Of a DNA stretch of 64,000 bases, positions 35,071-43,761 are shown piece by piece; within the stretch, counting starts at the first letter, position 1, and each line of letters starts with the position of its first letter. Made by a program: the position numbers and the translations under genes. The stretch spans positions 1 to 64,000 of the forward strand of contig JAGCXM010000003.1 of NCBI GenBank assembly GCA_017961325.1, in the 5' to 3' direction. Origin of the DNA: a bacterium (GTDB lineage: Bacteria; UBP6; UBA1177). The notes under the pieces were generated by a model. The model had not been told where the DNA came from. It saw nothing but the letters and a program-made list of their open reading frames with translations, and made no database searches.

Positions 35071-36924
35071 CCTTAACTTAGATACCATCTTAGCGTACTT
35101 ATCAATTGATTGTTTTGCTGTATTGTACTTTTTTTGTTGATTGTCCCCATCACCAAAGATAAGATTGTATGAAGGTGTCATTGGTTTGAAGTCTTTTACC
35201 TGCTCATTCGTGACATAGTGCGCCAATCCGCCAATCATTGTATCCGCCGGAGGCTTTTGCAATGATTCTTGAAACTGAATATGTAATGCTGCCAAAAGTC
35301 CGCTTGAAATTGCAGGAACATATCCATCAATCCCAGATAACTGCCCTACAAGATAAGCATTAGAGCCAATAATCTGATAAAAAGAGTTTATATGGCCTGG
35401 GGATTTAAAAAATGTATTCTTATGCATTCGACCATATTTAATAAAACGAACTTTTGAAAAACCTGGAAGAACAGAAAATGCTTTTTTCTGCTCCGCATTA
35501 CTTAGCGTAGTCATTGAACGCACGATAATGAAACCGTCTTCCATACCGTTTTCTCGTCTAAGAAGAAGACGATTGCTTCCTAATTTGGGATGTGGTGTCA
35601 TGCAATTCTGGTTTAATATGTCTTGACCTTCACTTGCCAACTTTTCAATTGGTTTACATTCTTGAAGACCGACCAATATATTATTTTTATTTTTTTGTTG
35701 TTTCTCATCATAAAAATCAGAAAGCAATCTGGAGAACTTAGACAAAACATCTTCTGGTATATCAACTGAATAAAGATCTTCTGTGATTTTTGTAATATGA
35801 TTATCTTTGATATCTATACTCTTTATATCAATTACAGCACAGCTGGCATCATCAAAATCATATTTATTATCAAATCCATACTTTTCAGAAATATTTGCAA
35901 GCAGGCGTTCATTGGATAGAGGACCGCTTGCAAAAATAACGAAATCTTCCTCCGGTATTTCACAGATCTCTTGATCTTTGATAATGATATTCGGACAATC
36001 CTCAATTGCTTTAGTAACGCTTTTAGAAAACTTTTGTTTGTCAACAGCAAAATACATCGGATCATCGATTTTGCATTCTGCAGCTATTTTAAGTAAACAA
36101 CTTTGTAACGCATTAAGTTCATGTCTCAACAATCCCAGCGGTTTTTTTATATCATTCGGACCTAAAGAATTGTTGCAAACCAATTCAGAATAGGTAGGCA
36201 TATGATATACCGATGAGCAAGCGTTAGGTTTCTGTTCATATAGCGTAATATTATTTCCGAAATGAGCTAATGTTAATGCGGCTTCACATCCTGCCAATCC
36301 GGCACCAACTATAGCAATGTTCTTTCTTTTATTATAATTGAACATTTCCGAATACCATGACTGTTCTGATAGGTCTGTCTCTTCCAACGGTATATTCTTA
36401 TTTGCTTTCTTTCTGAAACTCTTCCAATCACGATGTAACTTCGCAATGTTGGAATAGTAATCACGATATGGATAAATTACGCTTTTTTGAACCTCTGGAT
36501 TATTCACGATCGCAAAGAATCTGTAACAAAATAAATCGTCAATTTGATCCATTTCAAATGATTTAGCATTTAAATGAATATAAAATTGTTCAAAAAAATC
36601 CAAACAATTTGCGGCAGTTTGTTCTTGTTCCTTAGTTAATTTTACTCCTCTTTTTTTATTCATTTTTTCCAACTCATCTAACAAGACATGATAGTCTTTG
36701 TTGTTGATATACATTTGACTTAGTGTCGTTAAAAACTGAGTACTATTAATTTTTCGTGCACGAATATGTTGGTATATTAATCCAAAAGCACCGACAATAG
36801 CTGCTGTCGCTGTTATTGCCTCTCCCAATGAAGGAGATTTTTTTTCAAGCTCATAAATGATGAGAATAATCGTAATAAAAAAAACTAAAGAAGCAACGTA
36901 AATCCAGACATTCTTTTTTTTCAC
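35053..36924 (-). CDS. TrmFO-like flavoenzyme fused to an N-terminal membrane/helical domain
   Basis: The GTG at 36924 (GTGA overlap with the upstream stop; AAGGAG eight bases before) gives 623 residues. Residues 5-24 and 34-53 are membrane helices, and about 60-190 is a helical domain resembling DUF4760. From 200 on the protein follows TrmFO, the folate/FAD tRNA uracil-5 methyltransferase: FAD loop IAIVGAGLAGCEAALTL (201-217), ELVCNNSLGPND with the first catalytic Cys (250), EALNRY-type region replaced by LQECKPIEKLASEG with the second Cys (423), YGRMHKNTFFKSP, GQLSGIDGYV and GGLAHYVTN. TrmFO is normally soluble and about 440 residues. The fusion is unusual, and RNA as substrate is inferred. 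Confidence 0.82.
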   Translation of the reverse strand: MKKKNVWIYVASLVFFITIILIIYELEKKSPSLGEAITATAAIVGAFGLIYQHIRARKINSTQFLTTLSQMYINNKDYHVLLDELEKMNKKRGVKLTKEQEQTAANCLDFFEQFYIHLNAKSFEMDQIDDLFCYRFFAIVNNPEVQKSVIYPYRDYYSNIAKLHRDWKSFRKKANKNIPLEETDLSEQSWYSEMFNYNKRKNIAIVGAGLAGCEAALTLAHFGNNITLYEQKPNACSSVYHMPTYSELVCNNSLGPNDIKKPLGLLRHELNALQSCLLKIAAECKIDDPMYFAVDKQKFSKSVTKAIEDCPNIIIKDQEICEIPEEDFVIFASGPLSNERLLANISEKYGFDNKYDFDDASCAVIDIKSIDIKDNHITKITEDLYSVDIPEDVLSKFSRLLSDFYDEKQQKNKNNILVGLQECKPIEKLASEGQDILNQNCMTPHPKLGSNRLLLRRENGMEDGFIIVRSMTTLSNAEQKKAFSVLPGFSKVRFIKYGRMHKNTFFKSPGHINSFYQIIGSNAYLVGQLSGIDGYVPAISSGLLAALHIQFQESLQKPPADTMIGGLAHYVTNEQVKDFKPMTPSYNLIFGDGDNQQKKYNTAKQSIDKYAKMVSKLRKKKKS

Positions 36925-37976
36925 TTCATCAACTCCTTTTCGATCAATTCGATAATGTCTTTCGGATTTCCTCCGCATCCTCCGAACACATATGAAACAT
37001 TGCATGATTGGTGGATTTTGTCCTTTCTATCGACAAATGCTCTTTCTCTGTATTCTTGGACCGACTTGTGAAGTTCCTCAATGTTCTTTTCTTTGATATT
37101 ACCAATTTTTTCAACAGAAGGATCCTTCAGCAAAAACCATTTACAGTTAAGCCCAGAATCACGATCGACCAAACAATTACCCAAGTTATCGATGTGAACA
37201 CCTGTCATAATACAAGGACAAATCGGTCTCATATAAGAACCGTCACAATATTCATCAGCAACAGCCTTTAATTTTCTTATTTCTTCTTCAGACAGACCAA
37301 GTTCTGGTTCCAAATTCTTTTTTATAACTTCCCCTGCTTGCTCCAATTCTCCGATTGAAGCAAAAATACCGTGTTCTTTACAGAAAGAGACCACTTCCGG
37401 TATCCCATCAACAGACAGCTTTGTAGGTACAATTGAAAAAGCCAAATTAGTTAAACCGTTTTTATCTGCTCCGTAGCCAGCTTTAATTAACAAATCCCTC
37501 GCCTTATAAATCTTTTTTGCTGCTCCATTCTTGCCAAGAATAGTATCAAATTTTTTCTCATCAAATGTATCCATCTTCAACACTATATTAACATTGCATT
37601 CCTTTAGTTTCCTGGCAATATCCAAATCCTTGATAAATATCCCGTTTGAAAACATAGATAATTGTATGTCGTTCTCTTTCAACAACTCAATTAATTCCCA
37701 AAATTTGGGATCTTCCAAAGGTTCACCGAGTCCACATGTGTATATCCATTTTAACCCGCGTTTTTTTGCTCCAAGGATTAGTTTTTTTAATTGCTGGAAA
37801 TTAAGTTCGTGAGACATTCCAGCATCGCATACATCTGGTTTTGAATCACAGTAGATACAGCATGCACCGGAACATTTAGCTGTTAACTCCAGATCAATAG
37901 CAGGAATCTTACCGTTTTTGCTATCAGCAATACATTCCTTCAAAACATTTTTCGACCAAGGACGATATTCTATCAT
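36921..37976 (-). CDS. Radical SAM protein with SPASM-like C-terminus, partner of the TrmFO-like fusion
   Basis: The ATG at 37976 follows AGGGGG, giving 351 residues. The cluster motif is KCSGACCIYC: Cys35, 39, 40 and 43, so the spacing is CX3CX3C or CX4CX2C rather than CX3CX2C. YTCGLGEPLEDP matches the SAM-binding GEP strand. The C-terminal third has many Cys (CPCIMTGVHIDNLGNC, then CNVSYVFGGCGG), as in SPASM domains that bind extra clusters and modify peptides or RNA. The 3' end overlaps the TrmFO-like gene start by four bases, so the two are produced together. Both genes are AT-rich compared with their neighbours, suggesting transfer. Confidence 0.85.
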   Translation of the reverse strand: MIEYRPWSKNVLKECIADSKNGKIPAIDLELTAKCSGACCIYCDSKPDVCDAGMSHELNFQQLKKLILGAKKRGLKWIYTCGLGEPLEDPKFWELIELLKENDIQLSMFSNGIFIKDLDIARKLKECNVNIVLKMDTFDEKKFDTILGKNGAAKKIYKARDLLIKAGYGADKNGLTNLAFSIVPTKLSVDGIPEVVSFCKEHGIFASIGELEQAGEVIKKNLEPELGLSEEEIRKLKAVADEYCDGSYMRPICPCIMTGVHIDNLGNCLVDRDSGLNCKWFLLKDPSVEKIGNIKEKNIEELHKSVQEYRERAFVDRKDKIHQSCNVSYVFGGCGGNPKDIIELIEKELMK

Positions 37977-38010
37977 TGTTTTCCCCCTTCTCTTAATCAA
38001 ATAACATAAT

Positions 38011-38035
38011 AAAAAAACAGCTACACAGCTTTTTT
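38011..38035 (-). terminator. Hairpin between the radical SAM gene and the MFS gene
   Basis: AGCT-ACAC-AGCT flanked by A7 and T6 forms a small symmetrical hairpin; read on the minus strand it is followed by T7 and could terminate the MFS gene transcript before the radical SAM gene. The GC part of the stem is only 4 bp, so this is tentative. Confidence 0.4.
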
Positions 38036-38064
38036 ACTTTAACTGTTATAACACAGCAAAGCAG

Positions 38065-39645
38065 TTACGACTCTTCTTTTCCTCTGAGGAAACGTCCGAA
38101 AATCATCATTCCGAGCGGGGATATTACAGCGACTGCGCCGACCCAGATCCAGATCATGTAGTGATGCGAGATGTCGCCCACCTGCAAAGTCTTCTGACCG
38201 GCTTCGTTCACAATTTCAGTTGCCGGAGTGTAGGCTGAAAGAAGTGCTCCGGACATCCATGCAACTAGAGGCTGCGAGATGAATTTCGGAAGAAGCGAAA
38301 GGCTGAGATAGCTTGCCTCCTGACCTTTCGGCGCGATCTTTGCGGTGTATTCCATGAGTCGCGGCGACCAGATTGCTTCGCCTATCGTAAAAAGAACGAC
38401 GAAGAAGCAGAGGCCGAGACAGATCGCGATCGTTGAAAGCGGTGAACCGTCTGGAAGAGCGAGCCACTTCTGCCAGATGAGTCTGCCGAAGAGCGAATCT
38501 GCGATCGGAGCGTAGAATTCATCCGGCAAAACGACGAAAAATACCGATGCGGCCGAAATCAGAGAGCCGATCGTTATCATTTTGTAGGCACTCCACTTTC
38601 TCGTGAGCCATGCGATCGTCGGAACGAAGAAAATGACGATTACCGGATTCAATACGCCGTAAATGTTGCCTATCTTTGCACCTTCGCCCAGAACGCGGAT
38701 ACCGTATTTCGGGAAGGTGTAGTGGAAGTGGTAGAAGACGTAGTTTACGCCTAAAAGTATCGCCAGAAGCGCCATGAACTTCCAGAAAGCCTTCTGTTTT
38801 GCGACAGTTACAAAAATTTTACCGGCATCGGCAAACGAATCCCTGATCGAACCGAAAATCGAAACGAACATGTTTCCGTCCTTTTTTTCACGCTCGTTTT
38901 CGATGTGCTTTACAAGTTTGCCCTCTTCATTGAGGTCGATATTGTCACGGATTATAGAAACAAAGAAAAGGGTCGGAATACTGATGAGGAACGCGACAAA
39001 AAGAATGAAACGGTAAGTCGAAATCTCACCGAGAAGCGGGATTGCAATGTTTCCGTATTCACCGTAAACTTCGCGGATTCCGTCAAAAATAAGTCCTCCC
39101 ATCGCAAAACCGACGTTCATCAAAGTGTAGAACATAGCGAAACCGAGTGCCGAAGTGTCAGATTTCGTGTATCTTTTGAGTGCGACCGAAATGACCGGGC
39201 TCATAAATGCGATGGAAACCGCCTGCGGAACAAAACCGAGAAGCGTGACAACCCAGAAATTGGTCGTAAGGAACAGGAAAAACCTTGAAAATATTGCAAG
39301 AATCGTACCGATAAGAAGCACTTTCTTGATGCCTACTGCGTCAACGAGCGAACCTACTCCGAAAATGAGGAGAGTATAAGCTAAATTCCAGGTTCCCATG
39401 TAGTTTCCCGCCGCGACGTCGCTTAGTCCGAGATCGCTCGAAAGAAAGAGCGTGAGCGTCATCAGCATTATAGAATATGCAGTATATTCAATAATTTGCG
39501 AAATCGATACAAACCATATTTCACGCGGAGAAGTCTTGAGACCGCGTTTATAGTTGTAGACAATGTAAATAAAGTAAATACCTGCCGCCGCAACAAGCGA
39601 CCAGAGAAGATAGGGAATCCACTTCGGAAATTCGATATATGACAT
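38065..39645 (-). CDS. MFS transporter (peptide/nucleoside-transporter-like)
   Basis: This 526-residue protein has about 13-14 membrane helices with the MFS layout: an N-terminal extra helix, then MLMTLTLFLSSDLGLSD, the loop motif GSLVDAVGIKKVLLIG and a central cytoplasmic loop (about 240-265). It resembles POT-like or nucleoside:H+ MFS carriers, but the substrate cannot be read. GGAGG precedes the ATG. It lies 43 bases from the GAPDH gene on the same strand and may be co-transcribed with it. Confidence 0.85.
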   Translation of the reverse strand: MSYIEFPKWIPYLLWSLVAAAGIYFIYIVYNYKRGLKTSPREIWFVSISQIIEYTAYSIMLMTLTLFLSSDLGLSDVAAGNYMGTWNLAYTLLIFGVGSLVDAVGIKKVLLIGTILAIFSRFFLFLTTNFWVVTLLGFVPQAVSIAFMSPVISVALKRYTKSDTSALGFAMFYTLMNVGFAMGGLIFDGIREVYGEYGNIAIPLLGEISTYRFILFVAFLISIPTLFFVSIIRDNIDLNEEGKLVKHIENEREKKDGNMFVSIFGSIRDSFADAGKIFVTVAKQKAFWKFMALLAILLGVNYVFYHFHYTFPKYGIRVLGEGAKIGNIYGVLNPVIVIFFVPTIAWLTRKWSAYKMITIGSLISAASVFFVVLPDEFYAPIADSLFGRLIWQKWLALPDGSPLSTIAICLGLCFFVVLFTIGEAIWSPRLMEYTAKIAPKGQEASYLSLSLLPKFISQPLVAWMSGALLSAYTPATEIVNEAGQKTLQVGDISHHYMIWIWVGAVAVISPLGMMIFGRFLRGKEES

Positions 39646-39688
39646 TCAGACCTCCAGAATAAAGAGAGGATTTAAAAAAAGTGCCGGT

Positions 39689-40903
39689 TTATGCAATAGC
39701 CTTTGAAATATAGACTGCAAGTTTGGTAAGGCAGTTTACATAGCTGCCGAGTTCGTTGTCGTACCAGCCGAAAATCTTGGCGTGGGTAACCGGAACGTTC
39801 GACAAAGGCGGAATATCGACGAAACCGGTTCTCGTGTGGGTGTCGTTTCCTTCGATTACGCATGCAGCCATCTGCCCCTTGAGGTCGCTCGAAACGTTCT
39901 GTCTTTCCGAAAGGTAGAGCAGATCCTTCTGCATGCCGGCAGCAGCTTCACGGTAAACATTGTTTATGAACTCGCGGTTGATCTTCGGGAAACCGTCCTT
40001 GTCAAGCGGCGTGTGGAACGTGAGGTTAAGGTTGATAAGCGATACCGTCGGAACCGGAACGCGGACCGAATCAGCCATGAAACCGATGTTCTTCATTACC
40101 GGAAGAATGTATTCGAGAGCCTTTGCGGCGCCGGTCGTCGAAAGGATGATGTTGTAGCCCGCAGCCCTGTTTTTGCGGAGATCGCTCGTTCCGCTCGAAG
40201 GAACCGCATCGAGAACGTTCTGCGAATTGGTCATCGAGTGGATCGTTGACATGCTTGCGGTGAGGATTGCCGAAGTCTCCTCGTGGTCTAAAAGAGGCTT
40301 CATCATGTGTGCAAGCGCCGTCGTCGTGCAGGATGCCGCCGAAATTATGTGGTGGTTCATCGGATCGAAATTTCTGTGGTTGACGCCGTAAACCATCATG
40401 ACTGCGTCTTCCGGAAGGGTTTTCGATTTTCCTTTGAGTTTGAACGGAGCCGAAAGAATGACTTTTCTAGCACCGCCTGCGATGTGGCCTCTGAGATTGC
40501 CGTTCGGCGATGATTCATCGGTCGGATCTACGAATTTTCCGGTCGTGTCGATGACGACTCTCGCACCTTCCTTGCCCCACGGAATCCTTTCGGGATTTCT
40601 TTCGCTTCTAAGGAATCTGACTTTTTTGCCGTAGAAATTGACTTCGCCGTTCTCCTCGTCGGTTATCTCGATTTCGGGTTCCTTAGTGCTGCCGAAACCG
40701 AAAAGAAAATTGTGAAGAGTGCCGTAAGTCGAATCGTAAATTGCGTAATCTACGAGATTTGCAAGCGATTTTCCAGCCTCACGCCCGAGGTTGATGACTA
40801 TTCTGTCGAAATCGTCTTTCGGAAGCATGTTCCAAAGCGTAAGTTTGCCGATTCTGCCGAATCCGTTGATGCCGATTGTAGTTTTGCAGTTGATGTCAAT
40901 CAT
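39689..40903 (-). CDS. gap: Glyceraldehyde-3-phosphate dehydrogenase, long form
   Basis: The ATG at 40903, behind a perfect AGGAGG, gives 404 residues, about 65 more than usual. The NAD-fold motif INGFGRIGK, active-site SAASCTTTA (Cys192) and TIHSMTNSQ (His222) and the C-terminal WYDNELGSYVNC identify it. Oddities: the usual CTTN is CTTT, and the strand that normally ends in an acidic residue binding NAD ribose reads VINLGREAG, which could change cofactor preference. Extra residues lie near 65-100 and 290-320. It oxidises glyceraldehyde 3-phosphate in glycolysis or the reverse. Confidence 0.93.
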   Translation of the reverse strand: MIDINCKTTIGINGFGRIGKLTLWNMLPKDDFDRIVINLGREAGKSLANLVDYAIYDSTYGTLHNFLFGFGSTKEPEIEITDEENGEVNFYGKKVRFLRSERNPERIPWGKEGARVVIDTTGKFVDPTDESSPNGNLRGHIAGGARKVILSAPFKLKGKSKTLPEDAVMMVYGVNHRNFDPMNHHIISAASCTTTALAHMMKPLLDHEETSAILTASMSTIHSMTNSQNVLDAVPSSGTSDLRKNRAAGYNIILSTTGAAKALEYILPVMKNIGFMADSVRVPVPTVSLINLNLTFHTPLDKDGFPKINREFINNVYREAAAGMQKDLLYLSERQNVSSDLKGQMAACVIEGNDTHTRTGFVDIPPLSNVPVTHAKIFGWYDNELGSYVNCLTKLAVYISKAIA

Positions 40904-40945
40904 AACGACCTCCTGAAATATTGGTAAAAAAATCAAAAACACGAC

Positions 40946-40973
40946 ATTTTAAGAATCTCGTTTTTTTTTGCAA
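40946..40973 (-). promoter_or_regulatory. Promoter for the GAPDH gene
   Basis: On the minus strand TTGCAA (40968-40973) and TAAAAT (40946-40951) are separated by 16 bases. A T5 tract starts six bases downstream, at the expected start. Confidence 0.6.
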
Positions 40974-41004
40974 ATTTATTGCAAAAACTCATGCCGCCGC
41001 GGAA

Positions 41005-41032
41005 TTGACAAAGAAAGAACAATAATTATTAT
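41005..41032 (+). promoter_or_regulatory. Promoter for panD operon
   Basis: TTGACA (41005-41010, perfect) and TATTAT (41027-41032) are separated by 16 bases. A T6 tract at 41039-41044 begins six bases after the -10 box. Confidence 0.7.
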
Positions 41033-41067
41033 ATTGCGTTTTTTGTGGATGAGTGTTTGAGGATGCT

Positions 41068-41415
41068 ATGTTCGGCAAATTTCTGAAATCCAAAATTCAT
41101 CGCGCCGTGATTACCGGTGCAGATATAAACTATCAGGGCAGTATTACTATCGACAAGAACCTGATGTCGCTTGCAGATTTGCAACCATTTGAATTTGTTG
41201 ACATTTGGGATGTCACAAACGGTTCACGCTTTGAAACTTACGTCATTGAAGGCGAAGCCGGTTCCGGCTGCATCTGCATAAACGGCGCTGCCGCACGCCT
41301 TGTTGCGAAAAACGATCTTGTGATCATAGCTTCGCACAGATACATAGTTGAAGGCGAAAATGTTCCGGAACCGAAAATCATTTTTGTCGACTCGTTGAAC
41401 AAACCGGTCTCTTAG
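41068..41415 (+). CDS. panD: Aspartate 1-decarboxylase
   Basis: The ATG at 41068 ([10 protein letters not shown]) with GAGG upstream gives 115 residues. The self-processing site is NYQGSITID: cleavage between Gly24 and Ser25 creates the pyruvoyl group, as in other PanD enzymes. The tyrosine-bearing motif and [15 protein letters not shown] are typical. It makes beta-alanine from aspartate for pantothenate and coenzyme A. It heads a plus-strand run including PilZ, CDF and hslVU genes, with no other pantothenate genes nearby. Confidence 0.96.
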   Translation: MFGKFLKSKIHRAVITGADINYQGSITIDKNLMSLADLQPFEFVDIWDVTNGSRFETYVIEGEAGSGCICINGAAARLVAKNDLVIIASHRYIVEGENVPEPKIIFVDSLNKPVS

Positions 41416-41423
41416 AGGTTATC

Positions 41424-41780
41424 ATGGAAAAAGAAAACAGGGTTCTGCAGAGAACTCCGATTTCGTTTAAAATATCACTTTCCGAAAGTTCCGGCGGCGA
41501 AGACATAAAACTGGACGCTACGAACCTCGGCGCAGACGGAATCTTCGTCAGTTCGCCGCTGCTTTGGAAGCCCGGACAGACCTTCAACCTCCGCTTCACC
41601 CTGCCAGGATTTGACAAAGAGATGAAAATCAAGGGCATCGTTGCAAGAAGTGACGACAAATACTCGATTTTCACCGAAAACGATTCGTCTGTCTCAGGAA
41701 TGTGGATAAAATTCACAAATCTCAGCGGCGAAGAGAGACGGCTCATAACAGAATTTATTGAAAAAACAGATTCAAAGTAA
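41424..41780 (+). CDS. PilZ-domain protein
   Basis: This 118-residue protein is a stand-alone PilZ-like domain resembling the TIGR02266 group seen in myxobacteria-like genomes. It starts with the RxxxR motif (RVLQR) and has the second motif as ATNLGADGIFV, where the usual Ser of (D/N)xSxxG is Gly. The weakened second motif means cyclic-di-GMP binding is uncertain. It follows panD by eight bases with AGAGG upstream. Confidence 0.85.
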   Translation: MEKENRVLQRTPISFKISLSESSGGEDIKLDATNLGADGIFVSSPLLWKPGQTFNLRFTLPGFDKEMKIKGIVARSDDKYSIFTENDSSVSGMWIKFTNLSGEERRLITEFIEKTDSK

Positions 41781-41795
41781 CCGTTCCGGCATCAG

Positions 41796-42302
41796 ATGAA
41801 AGCACAGGAAAAAAGCAGCAGAAACGAATATTTGGCGATAAGACGCAGACACTTTCTGTGGGTCGCCTTTTCACTTGTTCTGTTCGGTGCCATCCTTTAC
41901 TTTGCAAGCATATACAACGATTATGCCGAAGAAAACGAAATCGAGAGTTTAGACGACATAAAACAGAACATCATAGGAATTTTGAAGAACGATTTTGCGA
42001 TCTTTCCCGGAAACAACCCTTCGGAAGATGAAAAAAAGGAGGGCGGAAAAGAGGAAAAATCCAAAAACTTACTCAGTGCGCCGATTCTTCTCAGCTGTTC
42101 CGTCGAAAACGACAAGGCCGTTCTCAAAGAACCTTTCGAAGTTGCCGGAAAAAGGGCGAGCAATGCCGTATTTAAACTTGCAAATCACGGCAAGACATTG
42201 TATTCATTGAGTTTTTCATCGAAAGAAAACGCCATTTCATGCCGCGGGACATTGAAGGAAGGGCAACAGAAAATCTTTGTTTACTACTGCGAGAAAATAT
42301 GA
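41796..42302 (+). CDS. Single-pass membrane protein of unknown function
   Basis: I do not recognise this family. The 168-residue protein has a basic N-terminus, one membrane helix (about 22-42) and an extracytoplasmic part with an acidic/Lys-rich linker (about 75-95) and a beta-like end with two Cys (LLSCSVENDKAVLKEPFEVA, ISCRGTLKEGQ). The ribosome site is weak. Its stop overlaps the next start as ATGA, so it is coupled to the cation transporter. Confidence 0.7.
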   Translation: MKAQEKSSRNEYLAIRRRHFLWVAFSLVLFGAILYFASIYNDYAEENEIESLDDIKQNIIGILKNDFAIFPGNNPSEDEKKEGGKEEKSKNLLSAPILLSCSVENDKAVLKEPFEVAGKRASNAVFKLANHGKTLYSLSFSSKENAISCRGTLKEGQQKIFVYYCEKI

Positions 42303-43195
42303 CGGCAAACGACTGTTCAACGGAAAAAAAGATAAAAAGCGTCACAGGAGTCGGGCTTTTCGCCAACTTTGTTCTGACAGTTTTCAAAATCGTTGCGGGA
42401 TACTTCGGTAACAGCCAGACAGTCATTGCTGACGGTATCCACAGCCTGAGCGACTCGGTAACGGATATCGCCGTAATCGTAGGCTCGTCTTTCTGGAGCG
42501 CGCCGCCCGACGAAAGCCATCCGCACGGCCATAAAAGAATAGAGACTTTTATCACGGTTATTATCGGACTCGCGCTTTTCTTCGTCGCTTACGGAATCGG
42601 GCACAACGCGGTCATGACTTTTGAAGAGCCCGACGAAGCTCCGTCATGGATCGCATTCGCAGCCGCAATAGTCTCGATTATTGTAAAAGAAATTCTCTAT
42701 CACTATACCCACTATTTCGGAAAAAAGCTGAAATCGTTGGCTGTAGTTGCAAACGCATGGCATCACAGAAGCGACGCCATAAGCTCTGTCCCGGCTGCTC
42801 TTGCGGTAATAATTTCAATGAAATTCCCTGCTTATCCCTATATCGACAACATCGGCGCGATCGTGGTTTCGCTCTTTATCGTCTGGACTGCGTTCAAAAT
42901 TTCATGGTCTTCGGTTCTTGAACTCACCGATGCCGGTGCGGACAAAGCTGTCTGCGAATCGATCGAATGCGCAGCCAAGAGCGTTGAAGGGGTAAAAAGC
43001 ATTCACAAGTGCAGAACGAGAAAATACGGAAGCGGAATCCAGGTCGATCTTCACATTCAGGTCGATCCGAATATAACAGTCCGAGAAGGGCATGCGATAG
43101 GACACAAAGTCGAAGACGAACTTTTCAAAAACCACGATGTCATCGATGTCATAGTCCATGTCGAACCGGATGATGAATGTGAAAGAAATCATTAA
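42299..43195 (+). CDS. Cation diffusion facilitator (CDF) metal exporter
   Basis: The ATG at 42299 overlaps the preceding stop, giving 298 residues. The CDF metal site motifs are [13 protein letters not shown] (helix 2) and HHRSDAISS (helix 5), and the C-terminal cytoplasmic domain ends with a metal-binding DVIVHVEPD. It exports divalent cations such as Zn, Fe or Mn in exchange for protons; the HxxxD/DxxxD pattern fits FieF-like members. It pairs functionally with the importer at the left edge only by inference. Confidence 0.94.
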   Translation: MTANDCSTEKKIKSVTGVGLFANFVLTVFKIVAGYFGNSQTVIADGIHSLSDSVTDIAVIVGSSFWSAPPDESHPHGHKRIETFITVIIGLALFFVAYGIGHNAVMTFEEPDEAPSWIAFAAAIVSIIVKEILYHYTHYFGKKLKSLAVVANAWHHRSDAISSVPAALAVIISMKFPAYPYIDNIGAIVVSLFIVWTAFKISWSSVLELTDAGADKAVCESIECAAKSVEGVKSIHKCRTRKYGSGIQVDLHIQVDPNITVREGHAIGHKVEDELFKNHDVIDVIVHVEPDDECERNH

Positions 43196-43212
43196 CAAAT
43201 TCGGAGGTTTAT

Positions 43213-43761
43213 ATGTTTGAAGGAACAACGATAATCTGTGTCAGGGATAAATCGTCGGTAATCATCGCAGGCGACGGCCAGGTTACTTTCGGAAACACCG
43301 TTCTCAAAGGTAATGCCCGCAAAGTGAGAAGGCTTGCAGAAGGCAGAATCGTAGCCGGTTTCGCCGGTTCGACCGCCGACGCGGTAACGCTTTTCGAGAT
43401 TTTCGAGGAAAAACTCAAAAAATACAATTACCAGCTGAAAAAATCGGCCGTGGAACTCAGCAAAGCATGGCGGAAAGACAGGGTTCTGGGCAAACTCGAG
43501 GCTCTTCTTCTCGTCGCAGACAGCGAAGACACGCTTCTTATTTCCGGAAGCGGAGACGTCCTCGAACCAGAAAAAAACATCGTTGCAATAGGTTCAGGCG
43601 GCAGTTACGCATACGCCGCAGCGGTCGCTTTGAGCGAAAATACGAAATTGGCCGCACACGAAATCGCACTGCGTTCGCTCAAAATAGCATCGGAAATCTG
43701 CATCTACACGAATTCCAACTTCACTTTTGAAGAAATAAAACTGAACGGGGATAAAAAATGA
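43213..43761 (+). CDS. hslV: ATP-dependent protease subunit HslV
   Basis: This 182-residue protein is the proteasome-like peptidase HslV. After a short propeptide (MFEG) the mature chain would begin with the nucleophile Thr in [19 protein letters not shown], the Lys33-equivalent region and [14 protein letters not shown] are typical. It forms the protease core of the HslUV complex. A GGAGG site precedes the ATG. The stop overlaps hslU as ATGA. Confidence 0.97.
   Translation: MFEGTTIICVRDKSSVIIAGDGQVTFGNTVLKGNARKVRRLAEGRIVAGFAGSTADAVTLFEIFEEKLKKYNYQLKKSAVELSKAWRKDRVLGKLEALLLVADSEDTLLISGSGDVLEPEKNIVAIGSGGSYAYAAAVALSENTKLAAHEIALRSLKIASEICIYTNSNFTFEEIKLNGDKK

Noticed and set aside
35053-36924. 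Reading the flavoenzyme as MnmG (GidA)
   Set aside because: It has the TrmFO-specific Cys contexts and C-terminal GGLAHYVTN segment and lacks the MnmG C-terminal helical domain.
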